Assembly (NCBI GenBank): GCA_017526785.1
Contig: JAFXQV010000036.1
Span: 30,155-94,154 of the forward strand
Length of the DNA: 64,000 bases
Origin: Oscillibacter sp.
Lineage (GTDB): Bacteria; Bacillota; Clostridia; Oscillospirales; Oscillospiraceae
Direction of reading: 5' to 3'
Made by a program: the position numbers and the translations under genes. The notes beneath the pieces were generated by a model. That model saw only the letters and a program-made list of their open reading frames with translations, was not told where the DNA came from and did not search any database. Shown in pieces: positions 26,680-36,110 of the stretch. The stretch's first letter is position 1; every line of letters begins with the position of its first letter.

Positions 26680-29600
26680 TCATTTGCGGGTGAAGTAGCC
26701 CGGCGCGGACGCGCCGCCGTCAATCCGGGCGTACGCTTTATCAACGTAGCCGCTGTCGTACTTTGTCCCCGCGCCGCCCACAAGAGACCAGCAATCCTTG
26801 AACATGAAGGAACCGTAAATCACGGAGGCAATTGTGAACTTTTCAGAAGCGTAAATCGTTTTCAGTCCGCTACAGCCGTCAAACATACTGGACATATACG
26901 TGACGTTGGCGGTATCGAAGTGAGATACGTCCAGCGCCGTCAGTCCGCTACAGCCCCAAAACATACTGGACATAGACATGACGTTGGCGGTATCGAAGTG
27001 GGACACGTCCAGCGCCGTCAGTCCGTTACAGCCACCAAACATACTGGTCATATACGTGACGTTGGCGGTATCGAAGTGAGATACGTCCAGCGCCGTCAGT
27101 CCGCTACAGCCGTCAAACATACCGAACATATACGTGACGTTGGCGGTATCGAAGTGAGATACGTCCAGCGCCGTCAGTCCGCTACAGCCGGAAAACAGAG
27201 AAGCCATATCCGTGACGTTAGCGGTATCGAAGTGGGACACGTCCAGCGCCGTCAGTCCGTTACAGCCACCAAACATATCGCGCATATTTGTGACACTGGC
27301 GGTGTCCAGATTCCGAATATTGTCTACATGTTGCAGATTTCTACAATCAAAAAACCAATACGCCGTAGCTTTTGGACTGATTTTGTCAGCGAATTTCACC
27401 ACGCGCACAGATTCCCGCTCATTGTACCACGGCGCGTAAGAACCGTTTTCCGAATAGACCGCGTCCAAATCAACCTTGTATGTCTTTGTGACGCTCTTGC
27501 CGGATTCTGGCGTGTCGCCGTGCTGGAAAGTCAGTGTGCCGTCACTGTAGAGTAGCGCGTAAACGTCCGTAGCGGGTTCGGGTTTGGGCGCGTTCTTGTC
27601 GGTGAAGTAGCCCGGCGCGGACGCGCCGCGGTCTATACGGGCGTAGGCTTTGTCCGTATGGTCGTTGTTGTATCTCGTCCCGTACCCGCCGACCAGCGCA
27701 TAACAACCCGTGAACATGTCCTTGCTGTCCATCACTTTAGAGACATCGAACGTATAATAATCAGTGTCAATTTCCCGCAGGGAAGCGCAACCGGAAAACA
27801 TCTGCCGCATATTGGTGACATTTTCGGCGCTCCACGTTCTCAAATCCAGCGTTTCCAGCGAACTGCAACGGGCGAACATAGAACTCATGTTCGTGACCGC
27901 GCCGACATCCAGATTTTCAAAGCCCCGGATTTCCGTCAGGTTTTCGCAACCGTAGAACCACAGCGCCGTGGACAAAGGCCGGACAGGTTCGGCAAATGTC
28001 ACGGTTTTAATATCGGCGCGGCGTTCGTACCATTTCGCGTATTCGCTGAGCGCGTCAACCGCATACGCCTGAACAAGCGTTTTTTCCGGATTCGGCCTGT
28101 TTTCGTTCTGAAATACCATTTCCCCGTCCGCGTAGAGAAGCGCGTACAGCCTGCTTTCCTGTTCCCACTGGGCGTATAGGGAGAGATTCTGACTGACAGT
28201 CAGTGTCGCGCCGTCTGTGTAGGCGGTGCCGGAGCCGTCCGCGTTCGTGTTCCATCCCGTAAACTGGTAGCCGTCACGCGCAAACGTGTTGGCTTTCAGC
28301 GCGACTATCGAGCCGGACGCGGCGCTTTGCGGCGTCATGGTACCCGTGCCGCCGTTTGCGTAAAAGACAATTGTCCGTTGCGGTTGGATGATAAAGGGCG
28401 TCAGATTCAGGAATCCCGCGCCCAAACGGACGGCTTCCCCGGCGGCGTTCGCGCCGGACGTGTCCAGACTGGCGGCGGAATCCCGCAGAGCGCCGGAAAT
28501 CTGCGCGGGTGTCTGTGCGGTGCCGCGTTCCTCCATGAGAAGCGCGGCGGCGGCGGAGACATGCGGTGCCGCCATGGAAGTGCCGCTGTCTTCTTTGTAA
28601 CCGCCGCCGGGAATACTGCTGTTGACCGCCACGCCCGGCGCGGCGATGTCCACGGCGTCGCCGTAGTTCGAGAGTTCAAAGCGTTTCCAGTTGCTGTCGA
28701 CCGCCGCGACGGTGACGCATTCCGCCATATGCGCCGGACAGTGGCTTTTTACGTCCGAGTTCTGGTTTCCGGCGGCGACAACGACCGTGATATTTTTGGA
28801 AATGGCGTAGGAAATCGCTTCTTCCACATAAGAGCTATGTCTGGCGAGACCGAGACTAAGGTTGATGACATTCGCGCCGTTTTTGGCGGCGTGGTAAATG
28901 CCCAAGCCGATATTGGACGCGTTGCCGCCGCCGTAGGCGTCCAGCACGCGCAAGGGCATAATTTTCACGTTCATGTCCGGGGTACAGCTTGCGATAATCC
29001 CCGAAACATGGGTGCCGTGTCCGTGTTCGTCCTGCGGGTTATTGTCGTTGTCGACAAAATCGTAGCCGGAAACAAGGCGGCCTTTTAACAGAGAGTGCGT
29101 CATGTCCGCGCCGGAATCGACCACGGCCACGACAATGGTACCGTTCATGCCCCGTTGCCGGAGGTTTTCGGCGTACGCCGTAATTCCGGTGGCTTCCGCC
29201 CCCCATGAAGGAGGGGCGGAGGCGTCCAGAAGTTCCGCGCCGTCGGCCTGCATAACGCTGTCCGGCTCCGCGTAGCGCACGGTCGGACACGTCCGCAGGT
29301 ATTCGGCGCATGTCTCCGCTTCCCCGGCGCTGAGGAACTGCAACACATAGAGGTTGTCGGGGCCTTTAATCGTGGCGGCGACATTGTAGGCGCTCAAATC
29401 GGGAAGTTCCGTACAGGACACGAGCAGTCGCGCCAAAATGTACGGGTCGTCGTCGCCGGAAGCGGCTCCGCCGCCGATGTCGCCGTATTCGTCCTGCAGT
29501 TTCATCAATTCTTCGGAGAACTGCGCATAAGCCGCCGCGCCGTTGCCGCTCATGCGGAGTACGGCGGGACTGGCCAGCGGGGTTTGGTTCGCGTCCGCCC

Positions 29601-29898
29601 ACACGATTTTGACACAGTCCGTGTTGGCGACATTCTGTAACGTGACCTGCACGGTCTCCGCGGCCGGGTATCCGGACAGGCTCTTCATCTGGCCGGATTC
29701 GGCGAACACGACGGCAAAGACATTGCCCCGTATCTGGCCGCCGGAGAGCTTCACGTCGCATGAGAAAACGGTGTCGGCGTGACTGCGGTTCTCAATTTGC
29801 ACAGTCCCGGCGCTTGTGTCCGCCGCCGCCGCGTGTCCGATAAACAGCAGGGCGAACGGCAACAGGAAAAGCGGCAGGACGAAACATGTTTTTTTCAT
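26680..29898 (-). CDS. Secreted subtilase (S8) with InlB-type and BspA/DUF285 repeats
   Basis: The 1072-residue product has a signal peptide (1-25, cut near AAAADT), an N-terminal beta domain (30-115), a propeptide (about 155-218, ending VRYAEPDSV), and a complete subtilase domain. Its catalytic residues are Asp261 (VVDSGAD), His294 (HGHGTHVSG), oxyanion Asn378 (AAGNQN) and Ser441 (GTSMAAPH). An InlB-like Flg_new repeat (about 510-580; FYANGGTGTM) and two blocks of DUF285 repeats follow, the second with five almost identical 26-residue units. No SLH, LPXTG or dockerin is seen. It is the last gene of the surface-protease cluster, 69 bp after its paralogue. Confidence 0.92.
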   Translation of the reverse strand: MKKTCFVLPLFLLPFALLFIGHAAAADTSAGTVQIENRSHADTVFSCDVKLSGGQIRGNVFAVVFAESGQMKSLSGYPAAETVQVTLQNVANTDCVKIVWADANQTPLASPAVLRMSGNGAAAYAQFSEELMKLQDEYGDIGGGAASGDDDPYILARLLVSCTELPDLSAYNVAATIKGPDNLYVLQFLSAGEAETCAEYLRTCPTVRYAEPDSVMQADGAELLDASAPPSWGAEATGITAYAENLRQRGMNGTIVVAVVDSGADMTHSLLKGRLVSGYDFVDNDNNPQDEHGHGTHVSGIIASCTPDMNVKIMPLRVLDAYGGGNASNIGLGIYHAAKNGANVINLSLGLARHSSYVEEAISYAISKNITVVVAAGNQNSDVKSHCPAHMAECVTVAAVDSNWKRFELSNYGDAVDIAAPGVAVNSSIPGGGYKEDSGTSMAAPHVSAAAALLMEERGTAQTPAQISGALRDSAASLDTSGANAAGEAVRLGAGFLNLTPFIIQPQRTIVFYANGGTGTMTPQSAASGSIVALKANTFARDGYQFTGWNTNADGSGTAYTDGATLTVSQNLSLYAQWEQESRLYALLYADGEMVFQNENRPNPEKTLVQAYAVDALSEYAKWYERRADIKTVTFAEPVRPLSTALWFYGCENLTEIRGFENLDVGAVTNMSSMFARCSSLETLDLRTWSAENVTNMRQMFSGCASLREIDTDYYTFDVSKVMDSKDMFTGCYALVGGYGTRYNNDHTDKAYARIDRGASAPGYFTDKNAPKPEPATDVYALLYSDGTLTFQHGDTPESGKSVTKTYKVDLDAVYSENGSYAPWYNERESVRVVKFADKISPKATAYWFFDCRNLQHVDNIRNLDTASVTNMRDMFGGCNGLTALDVSHFDTANVTDMASLFSGCSGLTALDVSHFDTANVTYMFGMFDGCSGLTALDVSHFDTANVTYMTSMFGGCNGLTALDVSHFDTANVMSMSSMFWGCSGLTALDVSHFDTANVTYMSSMFDGCSGLKTIYASEKFTIASVIYGSFMFKDCWSLVGGAGTKYDSGYVDKAYARIDGGASAPGYFTRK
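26903..27292. repeat. Five tandem 78-bp repeats coding for DUF285 units
   Basis: The string ACGTTGGCGGTATCGAAGTG, or a one-base variant, recurs at 26903, 26981, 27059, 27137 and 27215, exactly 78 bp apart. Each unit encodes 26 residues of the type FDTANVTYMxSMFxGCSGL. The high DNA identity points to recent expansion or gene conversion. Confidence 0.9.
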
Positions 29899-29931
29899 AT
29901 ATCCGCTCCTTTAACGGTTCGCATTTTCAGG

Positions 29932-29961
29932 AAAGGTTCGCGGCGGATGCCGCGAACCTTT
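29932..29961. repeat. Perfect hairpin after the second subtilase gene
   Basis: A 13-bp perfect stem, AAAGGTTCGCGGC (29932-29944) and its complement (29949-29961), with a GGAT loop. It begins six bases past the stop of the upstream subtilase gene. The core GGTTCGCGGC is repeated in the hairpin at 39611-39638. No long T run follows, so it may be a partial terminator or mRNA-stabilising hairpin. Confidence 0.75.
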
Positions 29962-29967
29962 GGCGCG

Positions 29968-32900
29968 TTACTTTGCGGTGAAGTATCCCGGTGCCGAGGC
30001 GGAATTAATGCGGGCGTACTCCTTGTCCGTATGGTCGCCGGAATAGCCCGGCAGGGCGGCACATCCTTCAAACATGCCGAAACTGTCCGTAACCTGAGAC
30101 GTTGTGAACAGGCCGGAAGCGTAAATTGTTTTCAGCTTGCCACAGTCATAGAACATCATGGAAGTGTTCTCCGTCTTTGCGGTGCGGAATCCGCTCAAAT
30201 CCAGAGAGGTCAGCCCGGAACAGTACGCGAACATATTACTCATATCCGTTACGTAATCCGTATGGAGATTGCCGGGATTTGTGACGGAGGCGAGATTTCC
30301 GCAGTCATAGAACCACAGAGCGGTCGACTCGGGGTAAACAGCGACACCGAAATTGACGGATTTAATCTGTTCCCGTTCTTCGTACCACGCGACATAGCCC
30401 TCAACGTTCTTGTCGTATCCGCCGGAATCGGTCGTGTAGGATTTGACAGCCGTTCTTCCAGATTCGGGGGTCGTATCCTTTTGGAATTTCAACTCTCCGT
30501 TGTTGTAGAGGACGGCGTAAATGGGATTGGTAGGCGGCGGAGGCGGCGGCGGGGGCGTGTTGCCGCTGAAGTATCCGGGACTTGCCGAACCCTTGTCTAC
30601 CCGGGCGTAGGTCTTGTCGGTATGGTTACTGTCGTACACTGAACCCTGTTCGCCCACCACGGCGGAGCAACCCGTGAACATGTCGACGCTGTCCGTCACA
30701 TTGGAGACGTTGAACGTGTCAGAAACCAGAATCGTTTTCAGAATACCGCACCCAAAGAACATCTGGCGCATATTGGTTACGTTTCCGGTATCGAAGCCCC
30801 GTAAATCCAGCGTTTCCAGTCCGACGCAACGGGAGAACATCTGGCTCATGTTCGTTACGCTTTCGGTTTTGAGATTCTCCGGATTCCGGATGGTTTTTAG
30901 GTTCTTGCAGTCATAGAACCAAAGCGCCGTGGACAGCGGGTGAACCTCCTCCGCGAATGTCACGGTTTTAATTGTGTCGCGCAGAGTATACCACAAGGCG
31001 TAGGCCGGTTCCACTGCGGCGTTTATCTGGTAGGGAGCAGCGGCGGTTTTTCGGCCGGAAGCGGGTGTGGCGCTGTTCTGGAACACCAGTTCCCCGTCGG
31101 TGTAGAGAATCGCATAGAAAAATTGTTCCTGTTCTCCCATGAAGTATCCGGGGAAAGACGGGGGATTGTCTATCCGGGCGTAAGTTTTATCGGCGGGGGC
31201 GTTGGGGTAGCGTTGCCGCAACGCGCACCCGGTAAACATGTCGACGCTTTCCGTCACTTTTGCGACGCTGAATTTGTCGGAAGCGAAAACCGTTTTCAAG
31301 TTGCCGCACTGGAAGAACATCTGCCGCATATTGGTCGCGTTTCCTGTGTCAAGGCTTGTCAAGTCCAGCGCTTGCAGATTGGCGCAAAACGCAAACATCT
31401 GGCTCATGTTCGACACGTTTTTCGTGTTCAGATTTTTAATGTTCTGTATGGATTCCAGATTTTTGCAGCCGTAAAACCACAGCGCCGTGGAAGCCGGACT
31501 CACTTCCTCCGCGAACGTGACCCGCTTGATATATTCGCGCTGGTCATACCACGGGGCGTATTCGGCGCTCCCGTCGGCGGACGCGCTGACGGGGTAAGGG
31601 GTGCTTCGTAACGTTTTCCCGGACGCCGGAGTGGAACTGCGCTGGAATACCATTTCTCCGTCTGTGTACAGAAGCGCGTAAAATCCCACGGGTTCGGGAA
31701 GGCGCATATTCACAACGCCCGCCCCGTAGTTTTTGTCCCATCCGGACGGAATCTGAACGGTTTCGACCAGTTTCTTTTCCACCTGCGCGGGGGTCAGAGA
31801 GGCGGATTCCTCCAGCAGCATGGCGGCGCAGGCGGCCACATGCGGACTGGCCATCGAAGTTCCGCTCAATTCCTTATAGCCGCCGCCCGGAACACAAGCC
31901 TTAACATTCACGCCCGGAGCGCCTAAATCCACCGCGTCGCCGTAGTTTGAAAAGTCGGCGGGTTTCAGATTCTTATCAATTGCCGAGACCGTGATACAGT
32001 TTTTGATATGCGCGGGGCAATGGCTTTCCGCGTCACAGCCGCTGTTCCCCGCCGCAACCACAACGACGACATTTTTTGACATCGCGTAGGCTATCGACTC
32101 TTCTTTATAGGAGTTGTGTACCCCGCCGAGGCTCAAATTAATGACATTCGCGCCGTTGTCGGCCGCGTATCGGATGCCCAGCCCGACATTCAGCGTGGTG
32201 CCGCCTCCCGACGCGCCCAGCACGCGTACGGGCATGATTTTAAGATTTGTCAGTCCCGGCGTACAGTCCACGACAATCCCCGCGACGTGGGTTCCGTGGT
32301 AATGCTCGTCCATCGGGTCTTTGTCGTTGCCCACGAAGTCATAGCCGGGGACGGTTCGGCCTTTCAGGAACGGGTGGGTAGTGTCCACGCCCGTGTCCAC
32401 GACGGCGACCGTGATTTGACGGTTAAGGCCGCGTTTTAACAGATTCGCCGCGTAAGCGTCCGCGTGTATGACGGGTACGCCCCACGAAAGGCTGGCGGCG
32501 TCCGCGCCGTTGCCGCCGGGTTCTTCCGAAATGCTTTCCCATGTGTCCGGGGTCACGTAGCCGTCCGGGGAAACACGGCCTTCCAGATAATTCGCGCAGG
32601 CTCTCGCCTCGTCCGGCGTGCTGAACTGAAGCACGGTGTGTCCTTCCGTATCCGATATCCGTTGGACGACGCCGCGCTCCTCCAAGTCCTCCGGCAGCGT
32701 GTCGCCGGAACGCACAATCAGCCGCCCAAGCGCGTATTCGTCATCGTTGAATGCAATGAGTTCCGGGTCATAACCTTGCATTACGCCGAGAACCGCGCTG
32801 GCGAACTCGTCATGATTTTTCGCGTCAAGTTCCGAAAGTCTGGGAACCTCCGACTGGGCGAGGGGCATATAACTTTCGTCCAGCCACATCGCCTTTACCG

Positions 32901-33177
32901 TGTCCTTATCCAGAACATTGTGAATCTCCACGGACATCTCAGACGCCGCCGGGTACTCCACAATAGATTTCATCTGGGCGTTTTCCGCGTAGACGGCGAC
33001 AAACACCGCGCCCCGGATTTCCTCCGCCGTCAAACTGGCCTGAAATTCACATGTCTGGTTCGTCTTGATGAAGCGCTGTCCCGTAATCCGGATTTCCGCG
33101 TCCGCCGCGAAAGCCGTCGAAACGAACAGAATTGCCGCGCATATCACCAGAGAAAGACATAGAAGCTGTTTTTTCAT
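29968..33177 (-). CDS. Secreted subtilase (S8) with three DUF285 repeat blocks
   Basis: The 1069-residue protein has a signal peptide (1-24, AFAADAE), a beta domain, a propeptide (about 120-205; EYALGRLIVRSG), and a subtilase domain with Asp261, His294, Asn378 and Ser441 at the same positions as the downstream paralogue. Three copies of a module (YAxLYxDGExxFQ, followed by WFYxCxNL and DUF285 units, ending YARIDxxxxxPGYF) fill residues about 520-1069, separated by a Pro-rich linker (PPPPPPPP). DUF285 repeats are surface interaction modules. Start is supported by a GGAGGG site. There is no evident wall anchor. Confidence 0.92.
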   Translation of the reverse strand: MKKQLLCLSLVICAAILFVSTAFAADAEIRITGQRFIKTNQTCEFQASLTAEEIRGAVFVAVYAENAQMKSIVEYPAASEMSVEIHNVLDKDTVKAMWLDESYMPLAQSEVPRLSELDAKNHDEFASAVLGVMQGYDPELIAFNDDEYALGRLIVRSGDTLPEDLEERGVVQRISDTEGHTVLQFSTPDEARACANYLEGRVSPDGYVTPDTWESISEEPGGNGADAASLSWGVPVIHADAYAANLLKRGLNRQITVAVVDTGVDTTHPFLKGRTVPGYDFVGNDKDPMDEHYHGTHVAGIVVDCTPGLTNLKIMPVRVLGASGGGTTLNVGLGIRYAADNGANVINLSLGGVHNSYKEESIAYAMSKNVVVVVAAGNSGCDAESHCPAHIKNCITVSAIDKNLKPADFSNYGDAVDLGAPGVNVKACVPGGGYKELSGTSMASPHVAACAAMLLEESASLTPAQVEKKLVETVQIPSGWDKNYGAGVVNMRLPEPVGFYALLYTDGEMVFQRSSTPASGKTLRSTPYPVSASADGSAEYAPWYDQREYIKRVTFAEEVSPASTALWFYGCKNLESIQNIKNLNTKNVSNMSQMFAFCANLQALDLTSLDTGNATNMRQMFFQCGNLKTVFASDKFSVAKVTESVDMFTGCALRQRYPNAPADKTYARIDNPPSFPGYFMGEQEQFFYAILYTDGELVFQNSATPASGRKTAAAPYQINAAVEPAYALWYTLRDTIKTVTFAEEVHPLSTALWFYDCKNLKTIRNPENLKTESVTNMSQMFSRCVGLETLDLRGFDTGNVTNMRQMFFGCGILKTILVSDTFNVSNVTDSVDMFTGCSAVVGEQGSVYDSNHTDKTYARVDKGSASPGYFSGNTPPPPPPPPTNPIYAVLYNNGELKFQKDTTPESGRTAVKSYTTDSGGYDKNVEGYVAWYEEREQIKSVNFGVAVYPESTALWFYDCGNLASVTNPGNLHTDYVTDMSNMFAYCSGLTSLDLSGFRTAKTENTSMMFYDCGKLKTIYASGLFTTSQVTDSFGMFEGCAALPGYSGDHTDKEYARINSASAPGYFTAK

Positions 33178-33208
33178 TTGCTCGCCCTCCCTAACAAATA
33201 CCGTGCGG

Positions 33209-35026
33209 TCACGAGTTGACGGCCTTCACATAGTACCGATACAGGAACGTCATAATCTGCGCCCGCGTGCAGGGGTTTTCCGGAGAGAACGTCGTCGCGG
33301 TGGTTCCGTTGGTAATGCCCTGCTTGACCGCCCAGCAAACGGCTTGCGCGTAATAGGTGTTATTTTCCACGTCGTCAAACGGATTGTTTCCGACGGTGGG
33401 TCTGCTGGCGTGCGACCACATATAGGTCATCGCGGCGGAGCGGGTACAGGCCTCCTCATTGGCGGCGGCGACGGACGTTGAAATCTCCGTGTCGCTTGCC
33501 CACGCCAGCGCCTTGCCGAAATCATTCGACGACGCGGCGATAGACTGCGGTTGTGGCGAGCCGTCAGCCCTCCACATAAATGTAAGGATTTGCTTGGTCG
33601 TGCAGGTGTCATGCGGGGCAAATTTCGTGTCGGTCTTGCCTTTGGTAATGCCCTGTTCCACAGCCCACATGACCGCGTCATAGTAATAGGCGTCAGGGTC
33701 GATATCATCAAATGGTGGTTTGGGTTCCGTGGTCATAAAGTCCGACATATTCAGGAACCCGGCACCGTAATATCTGTCCCAGCCGCTGTTTCCCAAGTCC
33801 TCGGCGGCGTCGCGCAGTTTCTTTTCGATTTGAGAGGGGGTCTGACTGCGGTTTTCATAAAGCAGGAGCGCGGCGGCCGCCGCGACATGCGGCGTGGCCA
33901 TGGAGGTTCCCGCCCACGAATCATATTTTCCGCCGGGAATGGAGCTCTTAATATCCACGCCGGGCGCGGCAATGTCCACGGCCTCTCCGTAATTGGAAAA
34001 GCTGGCTTTGGACTTGCTCTTGTCCACCGCCGCCACGGTAATACATTCCGTGTCACCGGCCGGGCAGTAGTATTTGGTGTCCTGATTATCGTTTCCGGCG
34101 GCCACGACCACCACGACATTTTTGGAGACCGCGTATTTGATTTGTGAATCAATGTATTCGCTGTGTCCGAACCCGCCGAGGCTCATGTTGATGACGTTCG
34201 CGCCGTGGTCTACGGCGTACTGAATGCCCAGACCAACCACGGAGTCGCTTCCGCTTCCCTTATTGTTCAGCACACGAACGGGCATAATGTTGATGTTCAA
34301 GTCCGGCGTGCAGTCCACGACCGTTCCGGAGACATGGGTTCCGTGTCCGTTGCCGTCCTGCGGCGTCGCGTCGTCGTCCACCAAGTCATAGCCGTCCGTC
34401 AAGCGTCCCGCCAGAAACGGGTGAGAATTATCCGCCCCGGTGTCCACGACGGCAACCGTGATTTCCGCGTTTACGCCGTGGGATTTGAGATACGCCGCGT
34501 ATTCGCCCGTTTTTGTGGCTTCGACGCCCCACGAGTTATGTTCCGCGCTCGCTTCCGTGGATTCGGCACCCGCCGCCCCCTTTTCCGGTTCGGGCAGAGA
34601 CACTTCCTTGTCCGGTTCGGAGAAGTTCACGTCGGAGAGGGTGTCCAAATACGCGTCGCACGCTTCCGCGTCCTCCGGGTTGGTGAACTGAATCAGGTAA
34701 TTGTAACTGGCGTCGACCAGAATCTGCGCCACATGATAGCCGCTCAAATCGGGCAAGGCCTTTTTCGCGCTGACAATCAGGCGCGCCGAGGCGTATTCCC
34801 CGCCCACAGTCGAGTCGATGTTTTCGTACATGGAGAGCAGATTTTTCGTCGCTGTGACGAAAGAGGCAAAGTCGATGGCTTCGTACACGGGGTCGGGGAA
34901 AGGATTCTCCGTACTCTCTCTGCCGCCGGGGACAGCAATCGTGAAATCCGAGGCGGCGGCGGGGAAGCACAGGAGCAGACACAGGATAAGCGCAATCGCG
35001 CCGCGTGGCTTTTTCTTCTTCATCAT
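33209..35026 (-). CDS. Subtilase (S8) with C-terminal SLH domains
   Basis: The 605-residue protein begins with MMKKKKPRG and a signal peptide (to about residue 26). A propeptide-like segment (80-135; ASARLIVSAKKALP) precedes a full subtilase domain with VVDTGADNSHPF, NGHGTHVSG, VAAGNDNQD and GTSMATPHV. Two to three SLH domains occupy about 450-605 (DIDPDAYYYDAVMWAVEQGI, FDDVENNTYYAQAVCWAVKQGI). SLH domains bind pyruvylated secondary wall polymer, so this enzyme is cell-wall-anchored, unlike the DUF285 subtilases. It lies between the propeptide-only SLH gene and a DUF285 subtilase. A clear AGGAGG site supports the start. Confidence 0.92.
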   Translation of the reverse strand: MMKKKKPRGAIALILCLLLCFPAAASDFTIAVPGGRESTENPFPDPVYEAIDFASFVTATKNLLSMYENIDSTVGGEYASARLIVSAKKALPDLSGYHVAQILVDASYNYLIQFTNPEDAEACDAYLDTLSDVNFSEPDKEVSLPEPEKGAAGAESTEASAEHNSWGVEATKTGEYAAYLKSHGVNAEITVAVVDTGADNSHPFLAGRLTDGYDLVDDDATPQDGNGHGTHVSGTVVDCTPDLNINIMPVRVLNNKGSGSDSVVGLGIQYAVDHGANVINMSLGGFGHSEYIDSQIKYAVSKNVVVVVAAGNDNQDTKYYCPAGDTECITVAAVDKSKSKASFSNYGEAVDIAAPGVDIKSSIPGGKYDSWAGTSMATPHVAAAAALLLYENRSQTPSQIEKKLRDAAEDLGNSGWDRYYGAGFLNMSDFMTTEPKPPFDDIDPDAYYYDAVMWAVEQGITKGKTDTKFAPHDTCTTKQILTFMWRADGSPQPQSIAASSNDFGKALAWASDTEISTSVAAANEEACTRSAAMTYMWSHASRPTVGNNPFDDVENNTYYAQAVCWAVKQGITNGTTATTFSPENPCTRAQIMTFLYRYYVKAVNS

Positions 35027-35103
35027 GATTCAGGCCTCCTTATCCTTTATAAAACTCTGTCAGAACATGACAGCGTTCCGCGTGTTTTCGGGACGCGGCG
35101 GAA

Positions 35104-36084
35104 TCAGACGATACCGACGGAAAAACCGCCTCCGCCCCCGGCGTCCGCCGTGACGAGGCCGTCCGCCTCCGCGTACTCGACTTCCGGGAGTGTACGCAGG
35201 TAATCGGCGCACCGTTCCGCGTCCGTGTCCGTCTCAAACTGAATCACGTAATGGTCATCCACGTCCTTCACGAGACGGACGGCGTGGTATTCTTGCAGGG
35301 ACGGTATGGAGTTTGCTTTTACAATCAGCCTTCCGAGCGCGTATTCGCCGTTTTGGACGGTGACAGTGACCTTATCGCTATACTCCTGAATCAAGCGGGA
35401 AACCGCGCTTGCAAACTCGTCATGTGTGGCGGCCTGATAGAGAATGCTTTCGTTGTACATGGCGGGTTGTTCTCCTTCCGGCTCCCGGTCTGCGCGGCGG
35501 GCGTCGTACTGATAGAGGTAAAACATCACATCCGCGCGGGGACAGATGCCATTGGGCTGGAACGTGTCCTTGTTTTCTTCCAGCATGCCGTTGTCCTCCG
35601 CCCACGCCAGAGCGCTGACCGCCCAGTGACTTTCGTAGGCGGACGCGATTTCCCCGCCGCCGGATGTTTCCGGCTCTCCCATGGCGCGCCAGAGCATGGT
35701 CAGAATCTGGGCGCGGCTACAGTCCAGATACGGCGCGAAAAACTTGTCCGTGACGCCGTTTGTGATACCACGCTCGACCGCCCATAAAACGGGCTGGTAA
35801 TAATACGCGCCCTCGCGCACATCGGAGAACGCGTTTTGCGTCCCGGATTCCGGACAGCCTCCGGCGCGCCAGAGGAACGTGACGACTTGGGCGCGGGTGC
35901 AGGGCGCGGACGGCGAAAACGCCGTCGCGCTGGTACCCTTTGTAATGCCGCGCTCCACCGCCCATTCCACGGCGGGCGCGAAATAGTCCTCTGCCGCCAC
36001 GTCGGAAAAGCGCACGCTCTCCGCCGCCGCCGCGTTCACGCAGAGCAGCAGAAGCGTCAAGAGCGCCGCAATTCCTTTTTTCAT
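35104..36084 (-). CDS. SLH-anchored protein carrying only a subtilase propeptide domain
   Basis: The ATG at 36084 follows GGGGGTGA. A signal peptide (to about residue 21, NAAAAES) is followed by three SLH domains (about 22-200: FSDVAAEDYFAPAVEWAVERGI, then two more). Residues about 215-315 match the propeptides of the neighbouring subtilases (THDEFASAV, EYALGRLIVKAN, YVIQFETDTDAERCADYLRTLPEVEYAEAD). The protein then stops after a Gly-rich tail, exactly where the catalytic domain starts in the others. No catalytic remnant is found in the 77 bases downstream. It may act as a wall-bound inhibitor or folding chaperone in trans; that is inference. A decayed enzyme is the alternative. Confidence 0.85.
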   Translation of the reverse strand: MKKGIAALLTLLLLCVNAAAAESVRFSDVAAEDYFAPAVEWAVERGITKGTSATAFSPSAPCTRAQVVTFLWRAGGCPESGTQNAFSDVREGAYYYQPVLWAVERGITNGVTDKFFAPYLDCSRAQILTMLWRAMGEPETSGGGEIASAYESHWAVSALAWAEDNGMLEENKDTFQPNGICPRADVMFYLYQYDARRADREPEGEQPAMYNESILYQAATHDEFASAVSRLIQEYSDKVTVTVQNGEYALGRLIVKANSIPSLQEYHAVRLVKDVDDHYVIQFETDTDAERCADYLRTLPEVEYAEADGLVTADAGGGGGFSVGIV

Positions 36085-36110
36085 AACGTCACCCCCATAA
36101 GAGCGTTTTT

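Noticed and set aside
26860-27300. Regular 78-bp repeats as a CRISPR array
   Set aside because: The units are contiguous, in frame and encode DUF285 repeats; there are no unique spacers and no cas genes.
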